This document shows positions 39,420 through 51,900 of a DNA stretch of 64,000 nt, one piece after another (the stretch's first letter is position 1; the number at the start of each line of letters is the position of its first letter). This DNA comes from Polytrichum commune (Eukaryota; Streptophyta; Polytrichopsida; Polytrichales; Polytrichaceae): positions 67,990,033 to 68,054,032 of the forward strand of contig OX485804.1 in NCBI GenBank assembly GCA_950295325.1, given 5' to 3'. Made by a program: the position numbers and the translations under genes. The notes below the pieces were generated by a model, which was not told where the DNA came from, searched no databases, and was given only the letters and a program-made list of their open reading frames with translations.

Positions 39420-40130
39420 CCTAATGCTCTAACTTGCACAATCTTATTTTGCGAGTAGTCAAAGGATTGTAGCTTTTCTGCCTTGATAGTGATTGTTGCC
39501 TCTCATTTCCAAAGAGCCATGTTTTGGAATGACATGGCTTCACACAACTTCAAACAATCACCAAAATATACCACATCGGCCTTTTTTCTTTACCATTTTG
39601 GGATAATATGTGGTTCTTCCATCATTCACCAAATAGTCGATGTTGCTTTGTGGGGTATCTTCGCTCCTCTACAAGCTACCCCTCTCCATGAACACCTAGA
39701 GTATATTGCATTTCCTCATTAGACTGGTCTTGGTGTGAAGCTATTGAAGAACACCCTTTGCTTGTTGGTCCTTCTCTTGTTGCTTGAATTACAACTTGGT
39801 TATCTCCCACTTGCTCCTCACGCTCCTCAATATCTTCATTGAGATTAATCAAAGGTGATTTAGAAGATTCGTCCACCCCATCCACCATAGGGACATCATT
39901 TCTCACACTTGGACGTATCTTCAAATCATTTTCAAATACTCGTCCTATCCTTCATAAACACGACATCTCTACTTTTGATAATCTTGTTGATTTTCAAACA
40001 CATGAGTCTGTATGGTTTGGTGCTTTCACCATAACCAAGAAACAAACATTTGGTGTCTTTTGCATCAAACTTACCTCTTTTTTCATCCGGCAATATTACA
40101 TATTCAATGCATCCAAATGCATGCATGTTT
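39420..40130 (-). pseudogene. Ty1/copia retrotransposon pol fragment
   Basis: On the minus strand, 40126-39932 encodes a segment containing PDEKRGKFDAKDTKCLFLGY and ISRDVVF-like residues (KSRDVVFMKD), the hallmark end of a copia integrase. Below it (39924-39676) is an acidic linker. The segment around 39560-39440 resembles the start of a copia reverse transcriptase (EAM...ALWK) but carries a stop. No LTRs or upstream gag/protease are seen, so this is an old truncated copy. Confidence 0.75.
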
Positions 40131-41001
40131 GCAATCTTTTAATATTGATGAAATCATTAATTTTCTAGCAAAAAAATTTGAGAGGTCAGGAAAGAATAAA
40201 AATCTATCCTTCGAGAGCTTCAAAAAGAACATGTTCAATTAGCATTATGAAGATTCTATAAAATAAAATGGTTATCTAGGTCTGATGCTATTTCTACCTT
40301 GTGTGATACCTTAGAATTTGTACATGTTTTTATATAGAGATCATTCAAAAATAAAGATGATAGGACATTTGTCCTTCTTTTCAAAAAATTAAGAAATTTT
40401 AAATACAATACATTTTCTATTTCTTAGACGATTTGCTTAAAAGTTGTCTACGGGTTTTCAACACAAATATATTGATGTAACTATTGTAGGATCTTTTGTT
40501 AGAATCAAAATGAAAAAAATTGGACTGTTGTATGTTATAGAGAATACTAGCCTGAACCAAAAGACATCCAATTCCAATACAAAAACCCATGCTATACTAG
40601 ACCATGGCCCCTTTAGTAGATATTTGCAAAGGTTGCCAATTGAATTTTATATGGCTAAATTCTATATTTGCAAATTTTCAAATATATATTGATTTGTCAA
40701 AGTATTTGGGAGTTGAGAATCCTTGGCCCTCAAAAGGTAAAGGGCTAGACCAAGTTCGAATCATGACAAGGATGTTATTTATGTGCACTACAATGTCAAT
40801 TTAATGTTGTTTTGATGTTTTACAATGCTTCTTCTAGTTTGAAGATCCAAAATTGAAGTGCTGAAATTGAGGTAAAAAATTAACTATTACTGTGATAATA
40901 TTCAAAATAATGCAGAATTTCAATAATTAGTGTGGGGCAACCTAATTGCACATACGAGTGCACCTAATTACTCAGACTTTTGTGCAACTCAACATGAAGT
41001 G

Positions 41002-41384
41002 CCTACACTAAATATGATATTTAGTGTCACCAATTCTAATTGTCTTGCTCAATACTAATTGCAAACCGCAGTATAGTGCCACCGACACTAAATCTTAATC
41101 CAACATAAATCGTCATTCCTTGTAAAAAATTTGGGGGGTTGTAGATATACAAAGTTGCAAATACTGTCACTTACCAATTGATGTTTCATCCAAGTTTCGT
41201 TCATCCATGACAATATTTCGTCACAAGTTGCTGACAAGCAAAAGTAGGGTTTTGGCCAACAGATGAACTTATCCATCCTCTGTGACAACAATTGTTCACT
41301 TATTCGTAAGAAGTGTCATCCGAAAAGTTAGCATAGTGACATTAAAATACCATATGACATTAAATATCGTATTTAGTGTAGTTC
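41002..41384. mobile_element. Second TTTAGTGTAG-end MITE, diverged
   Basis: The left end CTACACTAAATATGATATTTAGTG matches the complement of the right end CATTAAATATCGTATTTAGTGTAG. The ends resemble those of the CACTA-like element at 3756-4147, including the ATGATATTTAGTG core, but the CACTAC start is lost. It is non-coding. Confidence 0.55.
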
Positions 41385-41893
41385 CTTCTAGAGCGTTTTT
41401 AACGAACTTCATCTTAATAATGAAACCCAAGTAGCCGACCAAGTATGATATACACCGGCTAGTACAAAGTTGCCAAAAGGGGGGTGGCGGGTGAGTCATC
41501 ACAAGCTTCATGAGAAGCAACCACAGCCTTTCCTCGCAATTTGCAAAAAAAACCTTCCCTAGAGAGAGCCTAGCGTGCAAATACGAGGCAATGGGCAATG
41601 GGCCCACTTGTTGAGAGCCTCTTGATACGTTAAATGGGGTTTTTCATCGTATGTATCTAGACTAGTATGGGTCCATGTCATCTTGGCCCTTTGTGCCCTT
41701 ACATACAATACATCATTTTCTCCATCTTTTTGGACCGATGGGCCGGGAATGGTGGGGAACAGGAGGGGAACGGCTTCACCACCATCACCACCATGTTGTT
41801 CATTATATCTAGATCTTTTGCTGACGTCACCCAAGCCCTTTTGGCTACATTCTAGAAATCACCTTCCAAGTTCAACTGATACGGTCCTTTTTA

Positions 41894-42344
41894 GGGCCAC
41901 TTTACACTCTGACCATGGCTCGTGACCATGGAATGTTGAGGACCCTTGAAGTCCTTCATCTCAGGGTTGTTTTATGGACAATTGATATTTCATTTGTGTG
42001 GTCATGGGACCTTCAAGTGTAGTGTAAAGACATACACGAACAATCTCTCCACTGGATGGAATGTCATTACCATGCTATTCATGTGGCTACTTTTCCATAG
42101 TAGATCAAGGGGTAGAGAGATCTTTGAAATGTCATGGTCACTCTATTTTGTGTTTACACTAAGTTCCTGGGGATGAGGTTGATGTAAAATCCTTCAAACT
42201 AAAGAAGTTTGGAAAAACTTATAGTCTCTACACCATCCATCCATTCATTCATTCAAACTTCTTGGGTCTCCCAAGGCCCTCAAGCTCTAGTGCAAAGTAA
42301 AGTGGGACGGTCACAACCTCTCAAGCTCTAGTGTAAAGTGCCCC
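41894..42344. mobile_element. Tourist-like MITE copy 3
   Basis: The left end GGGCCACTTTACACTCTGAC follows TTA (41891-41893). The right end GTGTAAAGTGCCCC is its inverted partner. The sequence CGTGACCATGG inside the left arm matches the equivalent position of the copies at 850 and 7402. The right-flank TTA is not preserved. Confidence 0.55.
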
Positions 42345-42424
42345 TAGTTGTATCCTCTACTAGGCTCTAATCATGAAAGGGTTATCTTTCTAAATAATGA
42401 TACGGCTATCCTTCTCAACAATAA

Positions 42425-42680
42425 GGAATAATCGCATACAAACACGCCTCTCATCCATCGATCCAACATAAAAATGTCGTCCCCTGAAAAATTGTGGCCG
42501 ATTTATCTCATGAATCATCTCATGGGCTAGAATAATTCAAGATCTTTGAAGCTAATTATGATGTCGAATAACCCCCCCCCCAAAAAAAAAAACAACCTCT
42601 TCATCGTATACTATTATAAAGTGTTTATGTCGAATGAATGAGAAGTACCCTCGTAATGCAATAACCCCCTCTCTCCATCC
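42425..42680. mobile_element. Related foldback element (family of 1191-1625)
   Basis: The left arm GGAATAATCGCATACAAACA, with CATCGATCCAACATAAAAATG, pairs imperfectly with a right arm containing TCGAATGAATGAGAAGTACC and CTCGTAATGCAATAACCCCC. The arms match the 1191-1625 family but are degenerate. A further solitary arm is present at about 43065-43150. Confidence 0.5.
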
Positions 42681-43966
42681 TTCCCAATGAACGTGTTCAC
42701 CACAAGGTTTTTCCCGTCAATGTTTTTAAACAAATTGAGCCCCGTTTTTGTCATTGAGTCGTGGAGAAGTGAACGGTTTTAGGCTACTCTTTTGAGTTGG
42801 AAGTTTCTAGAAAAGGCTCACAAGGCACAAGGGTGAAGAAATCGTGACCTGCTCTAATTTGTTTGACTCTAATGGGATTGTTGAAAAAAATCTCACTCTT
42901 CACACAATTCGGAATTAATTAAAGGCTTGCGAAACTTCAAAGAGATGAGGAAGAAATGCTTCCATATTTTGACCATTATAAAGCAGGGTGGACTGCCTAG
43001 GATGCTATCCGGCAATAAGTGGGGGTGATCTTTTGAACCGTTTTTCTTACTATATATGGAGCAAGGGAATTATCATACACGAGTGTAACTCTCATTCATC
43101 CAACATAAGAGCCCTGAAATAGTATGCAGTCCAAGAGGTTACGTTGTTTAGTTTATTTGCGGTGTTATTTATTGGTAGGTGGATACAAAATGCACAGAGC
43201 TATAGGATACCAATTTTCTTCGTTTTGTAGATATATTGGACTATTTCTAATGAAGTATGAGCTGTAAGTCTACATTGATGGTTATGGACATCATGTTTAT
43301 GGTGTATGCATGTGTTAGGCACTTCATTTACCAGTTTTTTTTTCTAACCTTGTATAAATACTCAAGGCTATTTCTTACCTAGAAATTTGTACGTGTATCT
43401 TCTTTTTGTGGCCTGGAACTCTTTATATAAGAGTTATAATTCAGATGGGATGAATGCACGTCATTTTTTAATTTCAACTATGTGTGCACCTCTTAGACTT
43501 TGTAGATTTGAAGTGGTTATTTTTAATTTTAGAAATATAAAAAATTAATTCAATGGGAATGAGAAGAAAAGTGGGCAACTCTGTACTTGGTTAAATTTCA
43601 CCTTCAAATTGGAGGATGAGGTTAGAGATGTTGAATTGGAATGAATCAACCCTCAACCCTGTAGGACCCAGACTTATTGTTACTATGAGCCCCTGATGGA
43701 TGAGTTTACATAGATGCCACGAACCCCAAGCCCATGTGGGCATGTGTTTTATGTACGTGAGCCTAGCCTAGTGAGCACATCATGTCACTTGTGGAATTAC
43801 ACATAGAAGTATAACATGTGGCGTGTTCCAATAAGATCAAATATTGCATTCGTATCAACTCTTTGTTGCCTATGTCGGGAAGATAGTTGGGTTGATACTT
43901 GTGTGCCATGTGGCATATAAATTGAGCTTAAAGTGGTGAATTGGTTTTGGAGGGGGGGCTTTTTAA

Positions 43967-43997
43967 ACCATGGATTGGTTCAACACCAATCCATGGT
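43967..43997. repeat. Perfect 12-bp hairpin
   Basis: ACCATGGATTGG and its exact complement CCAATCCATGGT are separated by the 7-base loop TTCAACA. No gene end lies nearby, so a terminator role is not supported. Confidence 0.6.
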
Positions 43998-45011
43998 AGG
44001 CTTGTCTTCAAAAACATCTCCAACTTCAGGTACTAGGGCCATGATGTCCAAACCTAACGCATAACCTAGAACCAATGCTTTTAATTCACTTTCATACATT
44101 TGAAGCCATCAACTTAGTCGTGTTGGCTTTAGGTTTAGTGTTTGGTCTTGTGATACGCATGTCTTAGTCAAACATCTATCTTATTCAAAAATCTATTTTT
44201 AGGTGCAAGAATGGTTCATTATTCTTTTTTGAACCAACCATTATGATAGTTCTTTAAAAGGATTAATATGAAGGCTTAGTGGTTGGGAAGTCAAAAAGTC
44301 AATGGTCGACACTCACTCAACACCAATCACCTTAGGCACATATATATATATACAAAATATCGCATGTAAGTAACTAGGATTATAAGTGTATTTGGATTCA
44401 TGCATGAATTTGGAACAATTCCAATCGTCAATACGACGTATAGTAGATCGTAAAACTACACAAAATATGGTGGTTGGCGAACACAAAACACAAATATTCA
44501 AAGTTGTGGTTGTTGTGTTTTTTAATGTGTTGATGTCGTTTGATGTTTTTGTCTTCACAAGTGTGCATCCCTTATTATGTTTGGATAGGTGGTTTGTCCA
44601 AATATACTTAAATGTCAGTTAATTTCTTTAAAATTCATCGTGAATTGAGGTTTAATCACTAAAGTCTCATAATTTACTATGGCACTGAATATATACAAGG
44701 TTTGCTAACGATTTTTTTTTTTGCTTGAATTCATTGCACATCTAAAGAAGAAAATTTCCTAGATGTAACCATAATAAGCTCACTTCCCTTACCTTTTTTT
44801 ATGTCTCAATATCATTCAATTCCCTTAGTCTTTGTCATACAACATTCGATTTCTACAATATTTGTTAATCAAAGGAAAATTATCACTTGGATTTTTGGCA
44901 CGTCAACAAAGGAAAATCTACTAAAAGTAACCATACTAAGGTAGTTTACCTTGTCCTATGTTTTTCCAATAAGGTTTTAGTCACCTTGGTCTCATTCTTA
45001 TGGCATACATT

Positions 45012-45032
45012 CCCCCCCCCCCCCCCCCCCCC
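45012..45032. repeat. Homopolymer run of 21 C
   Basis: An uninterrupted C tract sits in AT-rich DNA. Its exact length may be unreliable because long homopolymers are error-prone in sequencing. Confidence 0.8.
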
Positions 45033-45190
45033 GAAATTTATCACATATCAAAAGAGGCAAGACCATCTTGAAAATTTGAGGATTAACCCCCTAAAGGTCC
45101 CGGTATATGCTCTATGGTCTACACAATAGTTTGTACAAGCCCCCAACAAATATTACGATAAAATTTTCCATGGTCTATGAGATTGAAGTA

Positions 45191-45864
45191 CAGTGTTCTC
45201 CCACTTAAGTACTCACTATGAACCAGAGTCGTTAGTGCGCACTTAGTTGGTAGGTGCATACTTTACTTATATCACTTTCTAGACGCTGTGTTTTGATGAA
45301 TCGCAATGGAAAACAGATGAAACCTAAGGCAACCCGCTTCACCAATGTCCAACAATGTGAAATCATTGCAAAGTTGAGCAAGTCGAACGTGCCGAGCAAA
45401 CGGGCAGCGTTTGATGACACAAACATCGAAGATTATTGTGTTGTTATGCTTGAGGACATTGATGAAGTTTTGGAAACGAAGCAAATTGAAGAAGAACCAC
45501 CTATCGATGACAAAGTCCAACCTATCGAGATATTTGCTCCATCTGAAAGTGTTGCTGACTTCAAAGGCTTTGAAGCTCTACACAACATTGTCCTTGACAT
45601 CGACGACCAATTGCTTTGCTCCGATGTTCAAACAGAAGGTGGACAAAATGTATGATGAACTGCGACGATCGTTTGAGACGTTTCAGCGAAATGTTAACAA
45701 ACTGACATTGAATGTCAAGCGTTAAAAACACATGCATTCACAACAAATGACTATGCATGACATGTTCAAACAATAAAGTATGAACCTTGATTTCTGTCAA
45801 AAAAATTGCGCACTTAACAAGGATGCGTACTTAAATGGGTGCGTACTTAAGTGGGAGATTACTG
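45191..45864 (+). mobile_element. Non-autonomous pogo/Tigger (Tc1/mariner) element, 674 bp
   Basis: The left end CAGTGTTCTCCCACTTAAGT and the complement of the right end, CAGTAATCTCCCACTTAAGT, match over about 26 bp. The element is flanked by TA at 45189-45190 and 45865-45866. CAGT termini with a TA target duplication are typical of pogo/Tigger. Subterminal GCGCACTTA copies occur near both ends. The interior encodes the two ends of a transposase and lacks the DDE core. Confidence 0.85.
45294..45776 (+). pseudogene. Internally deleted Tigger/pogo transposase
   Basis: The reading frame opens at 45294 with a basic segment followed by a helix-turn-helix-like RFTNVQQCEIIAKLSKSN, similar in layout to the DNA-binding start of pogo/Tigger transposases. 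It then jumps directly to an acidic tail with LEDIDEVLETKQIEEEPPID. The roughly 300-residue catalytic core is missing. The frame stops at 45653-45655, and a second frame continues with a tail ending QQMTMHDMFKQ, which resembles the PCNA-binding motif found at pogo-type C-termini. No active enzyme is expected. Confidence 0.65.
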
Positions 45865-45866
45865 TA

Positions 45867-46589
45867 TATTATCACAACTTACTACAAAAAAGAAAGTGAA
45901 AGCGTGATCGATCAGTTGGGGCAACAATGACAAGATTTATGTGGTATGTATCTCAATATAGGTCATTTATATGAGCTCAAATCTCCCAATATGTCCTTTT
46001 ACATGTATGTGTGTTGAGTTTTTAATTGGACCATGCAATTGATAAATGAGTCAAATCTAGGTGGGGCCACTTTTGATAGTTTCAACTAAAAACTTCATCA
46101 AGTAATTGCACAACATCTTGAGATCCATTTACGGGTATGTTGAATCTTTCTAAATTAGCGTTTAAAAGGTCCAAGAGGAAGGTGAGAGGCCCATTATGCA
46201 CGTCAAGATGTCACACAAAGGGGTTTGAAATATTTTCTTGATGTTTTTAGTAAAAGTGTCAAAAATGCTCCTATCTCAAATTAGCCTAAACAGCATATAC
46301 CTTATTGCAATCAAACTTGAGAGTATGATTCATAGGGAAATTTGAGCCCATACACATATCACACATAGATATACCACGTATATATAATCATTGTTGTCAC
46401 ATATGACTTTCTTCCCACTTTCTCTCTTTAATAAGGTCTTAATAAGATGTGCTAAATATGGACTCACAACCATACACTAGAGAAAATAAAAATTTGAATA
46501 CTTGTTGCAGGTTAGTACAAAACATCACATGTGACGTATTGCATATAAACCCACCCGGTTCTTTAAAGATTAATTGCTAAGCGTCTAGG
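45867..46589. other. Intergenic DNA, no gene recognised
   Basis: This is AT-rich sequence with no open frame of note and no clear repeat structure. Confidence 0.45.
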
Positions 46590-47249
46590 AGGCCCATACT
46601 AAGCCTCTCCAAACTAAATAGTGTATTTGAATTACATTCTTTCACTTTGATGTTATTGACGATCTAAGTTCAAATACGCAACTTAGGTGCCCTTAAATGC
46701 AAATACATGTGTTGTATTTTGGTCGTCAATGTCTAGTATGAGTACATTTTTTTCTCCTTGCCTTAAAACAATGTATACAATAAGTTTTCAAACACATATT
46801 TTATATAAAGAATTCATTCTAGAACTTTATGAAGCCCATACAAATTGTGTATATGGTTGTATATTGAAACCCCACATCCCTTACCCTTAAGTGTATGAGA
46901 GGCCCAAAGTGAGCCTCTCCATGCACAAAATAGCGTATTTAAACTACACACTTTTCAATTTATCAAATTGTGTAAAAAGTGACCCTATCTAATATTAACT
47001 TTCTCTCCAAGTACACTTTTCAAATAAGTTGAATACCTTGATATTATAAAATATTGAAGTTCAAATACGCGACATGGACGCCCTTGGATGCAAATACATA
47101 TGTTGTATCTGATCATCAATGTCTACTACGAGATACTCATATATTCTCCTTGAAATAACACAATTATATATTATAAAATTATAAACACATAAAATAGGAT
47201 TTATGAACGCAATTTACAAATTGTGTATGTAGCTGTCATATATATTGAA
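46590..47249. repeat. Tandem duplication (~320-bp unit)
   Basis: Unit 1 (about 46590-46885) and unit 2 (about 46888-47249) share, in order: GAGGCCCA...AGCCTCTCC, AATAG(T/C)GTATTT, AGTTCAAATACGC, GCCCTT(A/G)(A/G)ATGCAAATACAT, GTTGTAT, CATCAATGTCTA-type, AATTGTGTATATGGTTGTATATTGAA (unit 1) and its counterpart at the end of unit 2. No coding potential is seen. Confidence 0.65.
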
Positions 47250-47613
47250 GGGGAGGCTGCACACGTTCGAAAATGGCCGGTTTTGAAACAGAGTTTGGTA
47301 AGCCAGGGTTAAAGAATTTCGGCCTTGGCATATGCCTAACCTCAAGGAGCTCGGTTTCAAAATCAATCGGTCCCTCATTTATTGGGTAGAATCTCATGTT
47401 TTCAACTCCAATCCAAAACCGCGTTTTTGCTCGGCTTAAAACCTCCAAATCCGATCGAAGTTTGAAACACACATTTTCACCAAAAAAATAAGAGAGGCCA
47501 ACCTTGAAACCTAGTTCCTCGAAGTTAGGCACATATCAAGGCTGAAATTCTTTTACCTCGGATTACCAAACTCCATTTTGAAACCGGCGTTTTTGAACAT
47601 GTGTGGCCTCCCC
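47250..47613. mobile_element. Foldback MITE with >100-bp inverted repeats, inserted in a duplicated unit
   Basis: The left arm begins GGGGAGGCTGCACACGTTCG and the right arm, in complement, begins GGGGAGGCCACACATGTTCA. Pairing continues for more than 100 bp (GGTTTTGAAAC, GAGTTTGGTAA, AAAGAATTTC(G/A)GCCTTG, GTGCCTAAC-type segments). The element interrupts the end of duplication unit 2. Unit 1 shows the unoccupied site TATATTGAAACCCC. Confidence 0.75.
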
Positions 47614-48923
47614 TCGAGACCCCATGTCCTTGAAGGGTTAACTGTTTTTCAGTTATAGTTGGATGATAGTGAAGGAGCCCCCAAGAGTAGCTTAGTGCAC
47701 TTCTCTTACTAATAATCGTGTTCTTGAGAGATGTCTGTTGGAATCCAATTGCTCCTCCTTTCCTCTTCGCAGTCATTGCTTCCGAGTCCCTGCCGCTTCA
47801 CAATTCTTCAATCTTCTGTAGCCCCAACATCCGTAGAATACTATACAAGCTTTGTGACTATGTATGATGATCAGAAAGGTATTTTAAAATTTCTTGTTGT
47901 TTTGTTTTTTGGGGGGGGAACTATGGGTGGTTTCGTCAGGATTAGAGGTTGGTTTCTGTCTGCAATCCCTCGTCACCAGGCTGGGGACAAGACGCCGAGG
48001 GTTTGTGATTGAATATTGTAAGCTTAGTTGTAAATTGCCATGAGGTTACATATCTCTTGAATATTCTCGTATAAGAATATACGAGGAGAATTTGGCAAGA
48101 AACGTATGGTCATGTACAACATTCCAACAAGAAATGAACTACGATGTGATGAGAGATGATGGTTGTCGTGTTTTGGATTAATACTTTCGGTTGTGAGACC
48201 TAAGAAGAGGTTAAGAAGGTTTAGTCATGTCCGAGTTCTCGGATAACAGGATATGGTGGAGGTGGTGGAAGGAAATTAGGACGGAGAGACATGGAAGCCG
48301 TTGCGAACTCGTCTCCTGACTCACAAATATGGATCAGCGTAATTTGAGAACAATTCAGAGTACAAGGATTGTTGTCGCCCTCTGAGAGTAGTCTCGTGAA
48401 CAGGTTAGCATACTTTCTTAAAATTGTCATTCCTTGCATTTGAGAAACATCGGTTACCGAGGCATATGCAAAGTAGAGTTGAAGGTTTTGTATCGTCTTG
48501 TCACATTCGGGGCCTTGTTTTGCTCATATAATAAATGTTGATTGAGCAAGAGACACTCCCAAGAACTTTATGAATTATCTCACTAAGAGAATAACTGACG
48601 GGTTCCTTTGAGCACATTCTTATATTAAGATGGGTAAGAATAACTCCATTTCAATTTGCCCCACCTGTTGAGGCTTTGCTACTGATGTTGATCCTTTGCA
48701 ACTCTAAAACCTATCAAATGATAGATATGCAAAAAGATATTGCAAGGAGTTGAGGTTTTGGCGCTAGTTGTCATTTGATCATCTAACATCTTGTAATGTC
48801 AAGAAACATAACATGCTCTTCTTGCTTGCATGCAATCTCTTAGCACTCCATTTTGTTGACTTCATTGTGATACCGCTCGAACAGGGGTTCCTTCCAACTG
48901 TTGGACAATTACAAAGGTCCAAT
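47614..48923. other. Intergenic/upstream region of the kinesin-3-like gene
   Basis: No exon is convincingly recognised, although the gene may begin upstream of 48924. A near-palindrome (ATTCTCGTATA-AGAA-TATACGAGGAGAAT) lies at about 48062-48091. Upstream in-frame codons reach an ATG at 48768 but encode a hydrophobic stretch unlike the rest of the N-terminus. Confidence 0.4.
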
Positions 48924-51900
48924 ATGGGATCAACATCTGAAAGTCCACGAGAGGATCTTACAATACCACTCCATGCCAATGTTTCGTCCGTGGAATTAAT
49001 AGATACAAGAACAGTCCTCACACGGAGGAGTTCTAGTGCTGGAGCACCCACAAATAATCATTCACCCTTTTGGTCCGCGGAAGACATTGAAGACAAACAC
49101 AGTAAATTCTAATCTCCTAAAAGCTTCCAACGTAGATAAGTAGTTGTAAAATAGTGCAAATGTAATATGTTGGAAAATAAAGGTTACGTGCGCACACATT
49201 TTGAGATTTGGTTTTGTTTTTACCGAAATGTGCATCCTCTGAAAGTTGTGCTCAATGAACATTTCTTCTTGCAATTATCAAGATGATGTTCCTTCATAAC
49301 TTCTCTTAACTCAATTCATGTTATTTTTCCTCCTATGGATGACTTCCAGCAAGGCGATCAAACGTTACTGCATCAGAATGTAACATGAGCACAGGGACGC
49401 CACGGTCACCACATTCCCAAAGCGGTGATAAAGACAAGGTGATGATTGATGATTCCAAGTTTTCAGAATATTCTTTGGAAAGCTCAACTATCTACTGATG
49501 GTTACTTGTTTGTTAAGTAATCATAAGGGAATGTAATTTCATATTCTAAAAGCACTGTTGGCATTCAACCCTCACACGAGTTTCATCTATGTTGCTCTCA
49601 ATTAACCCTGAAGTAGACTTCCTTGGCAATACATGTAGGTTAAGGTTTTTGTTCGAATGCGACCATTTTCCGAGCATGAGAAAGTATGCCCTCTACGACA
49701 GGTAATCCTATCGACGTGATGGAAATTGGAAATATGAAAATGGATATCTTTTTGAAGCCGGGTGGTCTTGCTCAATGCTTTGTGATTGTTGTTGTCGTTG
49801 GTGCTCATGTTCAGAAAGTATTTCCAGCAAAGAAAGGTAGCAAACCATATTCTAGACTCCATTTAACCATGCAAATTACTCTTCAGGTAATTTGCTTGAT
49901 CGGTGACAAGATCGTGGTGCGTGAGGTGGATCACCAACGCCACAAGATTGGCCCTACATCTAAAGATTGGCGTCGCACTGAATCTTTGGAGTTCAAAGTA
50001 GACTACGTTCAGGTATGTATCCACACCACTTTCATCCACTTTGAAAAGAGAATGGAAATGTTTTGAACAAGAGCAAAGAGATTCAAACAATATTTCTACT
50101 GCACTTTTGTTGGTAGTAATGTGTTCTCCCAATCCATGCTTGGTCAGCCCCCTTGGGATTCTTACACCTTATGTTGTAGTTCTTCGTCGAGATGAATCAC
50201 TTAAATAAATTGCGTGTAGGATGACAGCTATTTGCAGGTTCAGAGCTCGGATGCAAAGGAAGAGTCTCAACGCCGCATGTATGATACGCTTGGAGTCCCT
50301 TGTGTCCAAAATGCCCTAGACGGCTTGAATACAACGGTGCAGTTCCACGCCCCCCCTCATAGGCTACTCCTCCCTCTTTAGTAATTGAGTTGACCTTTGA
50401 GTGCAACAATATTATCAAATCAACATAGTGTGTTGTTCAATGTTGGGAAACATATATATTGTTCTGAATATGCACCTTGTCTTTCGTCAAACCAGATCAT
50501 AGCTTATGGTCAGACAGGCTCAGGGAAGACATACACAATGATGGGGGATGATACAACCTCAGGAAGAGGCTTGGTATGTGATGTATTTCATGTATTACCT
50601 TTATTTTCAAGAGCCTAAGCTTAGCAAATAGTCATTATATCGTCCTAAAACATTGTGCACACATTGACCCCAAAAAACGAACACTTTAGATAGTTGTCAA
50701 ATGGATCCAAATTTTGCGTTGTCAAAAGACAATCAATACAGAAAAAAAATTATGAATATATAGTAATGATTGTCCACTCATACCAATCAATGGCATGGTA
50801 CTCTATTTTTTGCCAGATGCCGAGGCTGGGTTGCCAGTTGATGCATCGCGTCAACAACGAGTGTGCGAAAGGTTCACACATCACTGTTCAGGTAATGCTG
50901 GATCCTATACTTTGGTGTGTACTCAAACTCTCTTTGGCACAAATCAAATACTGATGTAAGAAATTGATTTAATCAGGTGAGTTATTTTGAAATTTATCAA
51001 GAAAAGATTCGTGATCTGCTATCGTTTGAGAAATCGACTGATCCTCCTCCACGAGCAACACGACCCCGAACACCTACCTTTACAGTCAGCGAAGTGGGAA
51101 GTCCGGTGGAGGGTGAGCGTGCCGATGAAGATCGATCGTCACAATCCGAGTATGTTCTTGACGAATGTAATCATCCCGCAATTCAAGCAGACGACTCCGC
51201 ATTAGAGGTTGCCAGTGCAGAGAGTGACCCTGGCTTTACTGTGATTGATGAGCTCGGCAACGCCATGGAGGGCCGTCCCCAACAACCAAAATTTGAGTCA
51301 ACTGCTAGGCTCAAAGCAAAGAGAAAATCTAGTATGTCAACGACCTTGAAGGATGCAACACCGCAAAAACGAAGTAACCAATTTTCATCTCTTGTGTTTG
51401 GAGATTCTGGCGGGGTGAAGAAAGAGACGTTCCTCAGGGTTCGAGAGCACCCTGTGACGGGCCCTTATGTGGAAGGTTTAATTTGGAAAGAGGTGAGAGA
51501 ATGGGCGGACATGGAGAGGTTGTTTAAACAAGGTGCAGCAAATCGCACAACCTATGCTACAGACATGAATGAGCACTCCAGCCGCAGCCATGCCCTTTGC
51601 ACCATCAAAGTTACACGGGTACAACGTGTTTTTATTTTTTTCCTTTGATTCTTTAGCCCCAGCAACTCATTGTGATGTGGTTAGTTTTAAAGTGGGCCTA
51701 TCAGTACATTTAGATCTTTCATATGCTCACAAAGGAAATCGGTGTTCCGAAAGAGTTCTATACACAATTCTCAAGAGCCTAATTAACAGAATTGACACTT
51801 GAGAAACATTTGAGTCTCATTTGATGGTGCTTAGTGAAGGTGTACGCCCATTCAAGCAATATCTTGATGGAAGCATACCACTAACTCTCCAAGACGATAG

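Noticed and set aside
40725..40775. AAGTTCGAATC resembling a tRNA T-arm
   Set aside because: The distance to any A-box-like sequence is too short and no cloverleaf can be drawn.
43967..43997. Perfect hairpin as a transcription terminator
   Set aside because: No gene ends nearby, and nuclear plant genes do not use such terminators; kept only as a repeat.
49702..49886. Open coding stretch between motor exons containing [10 protein letters not shown]
   Set aside because: It could be taken as a kinesin first strand, but [10 protein letters not shown] at 49639-49701 supplies that strand and splices in phase to the next exon, so this is intron.
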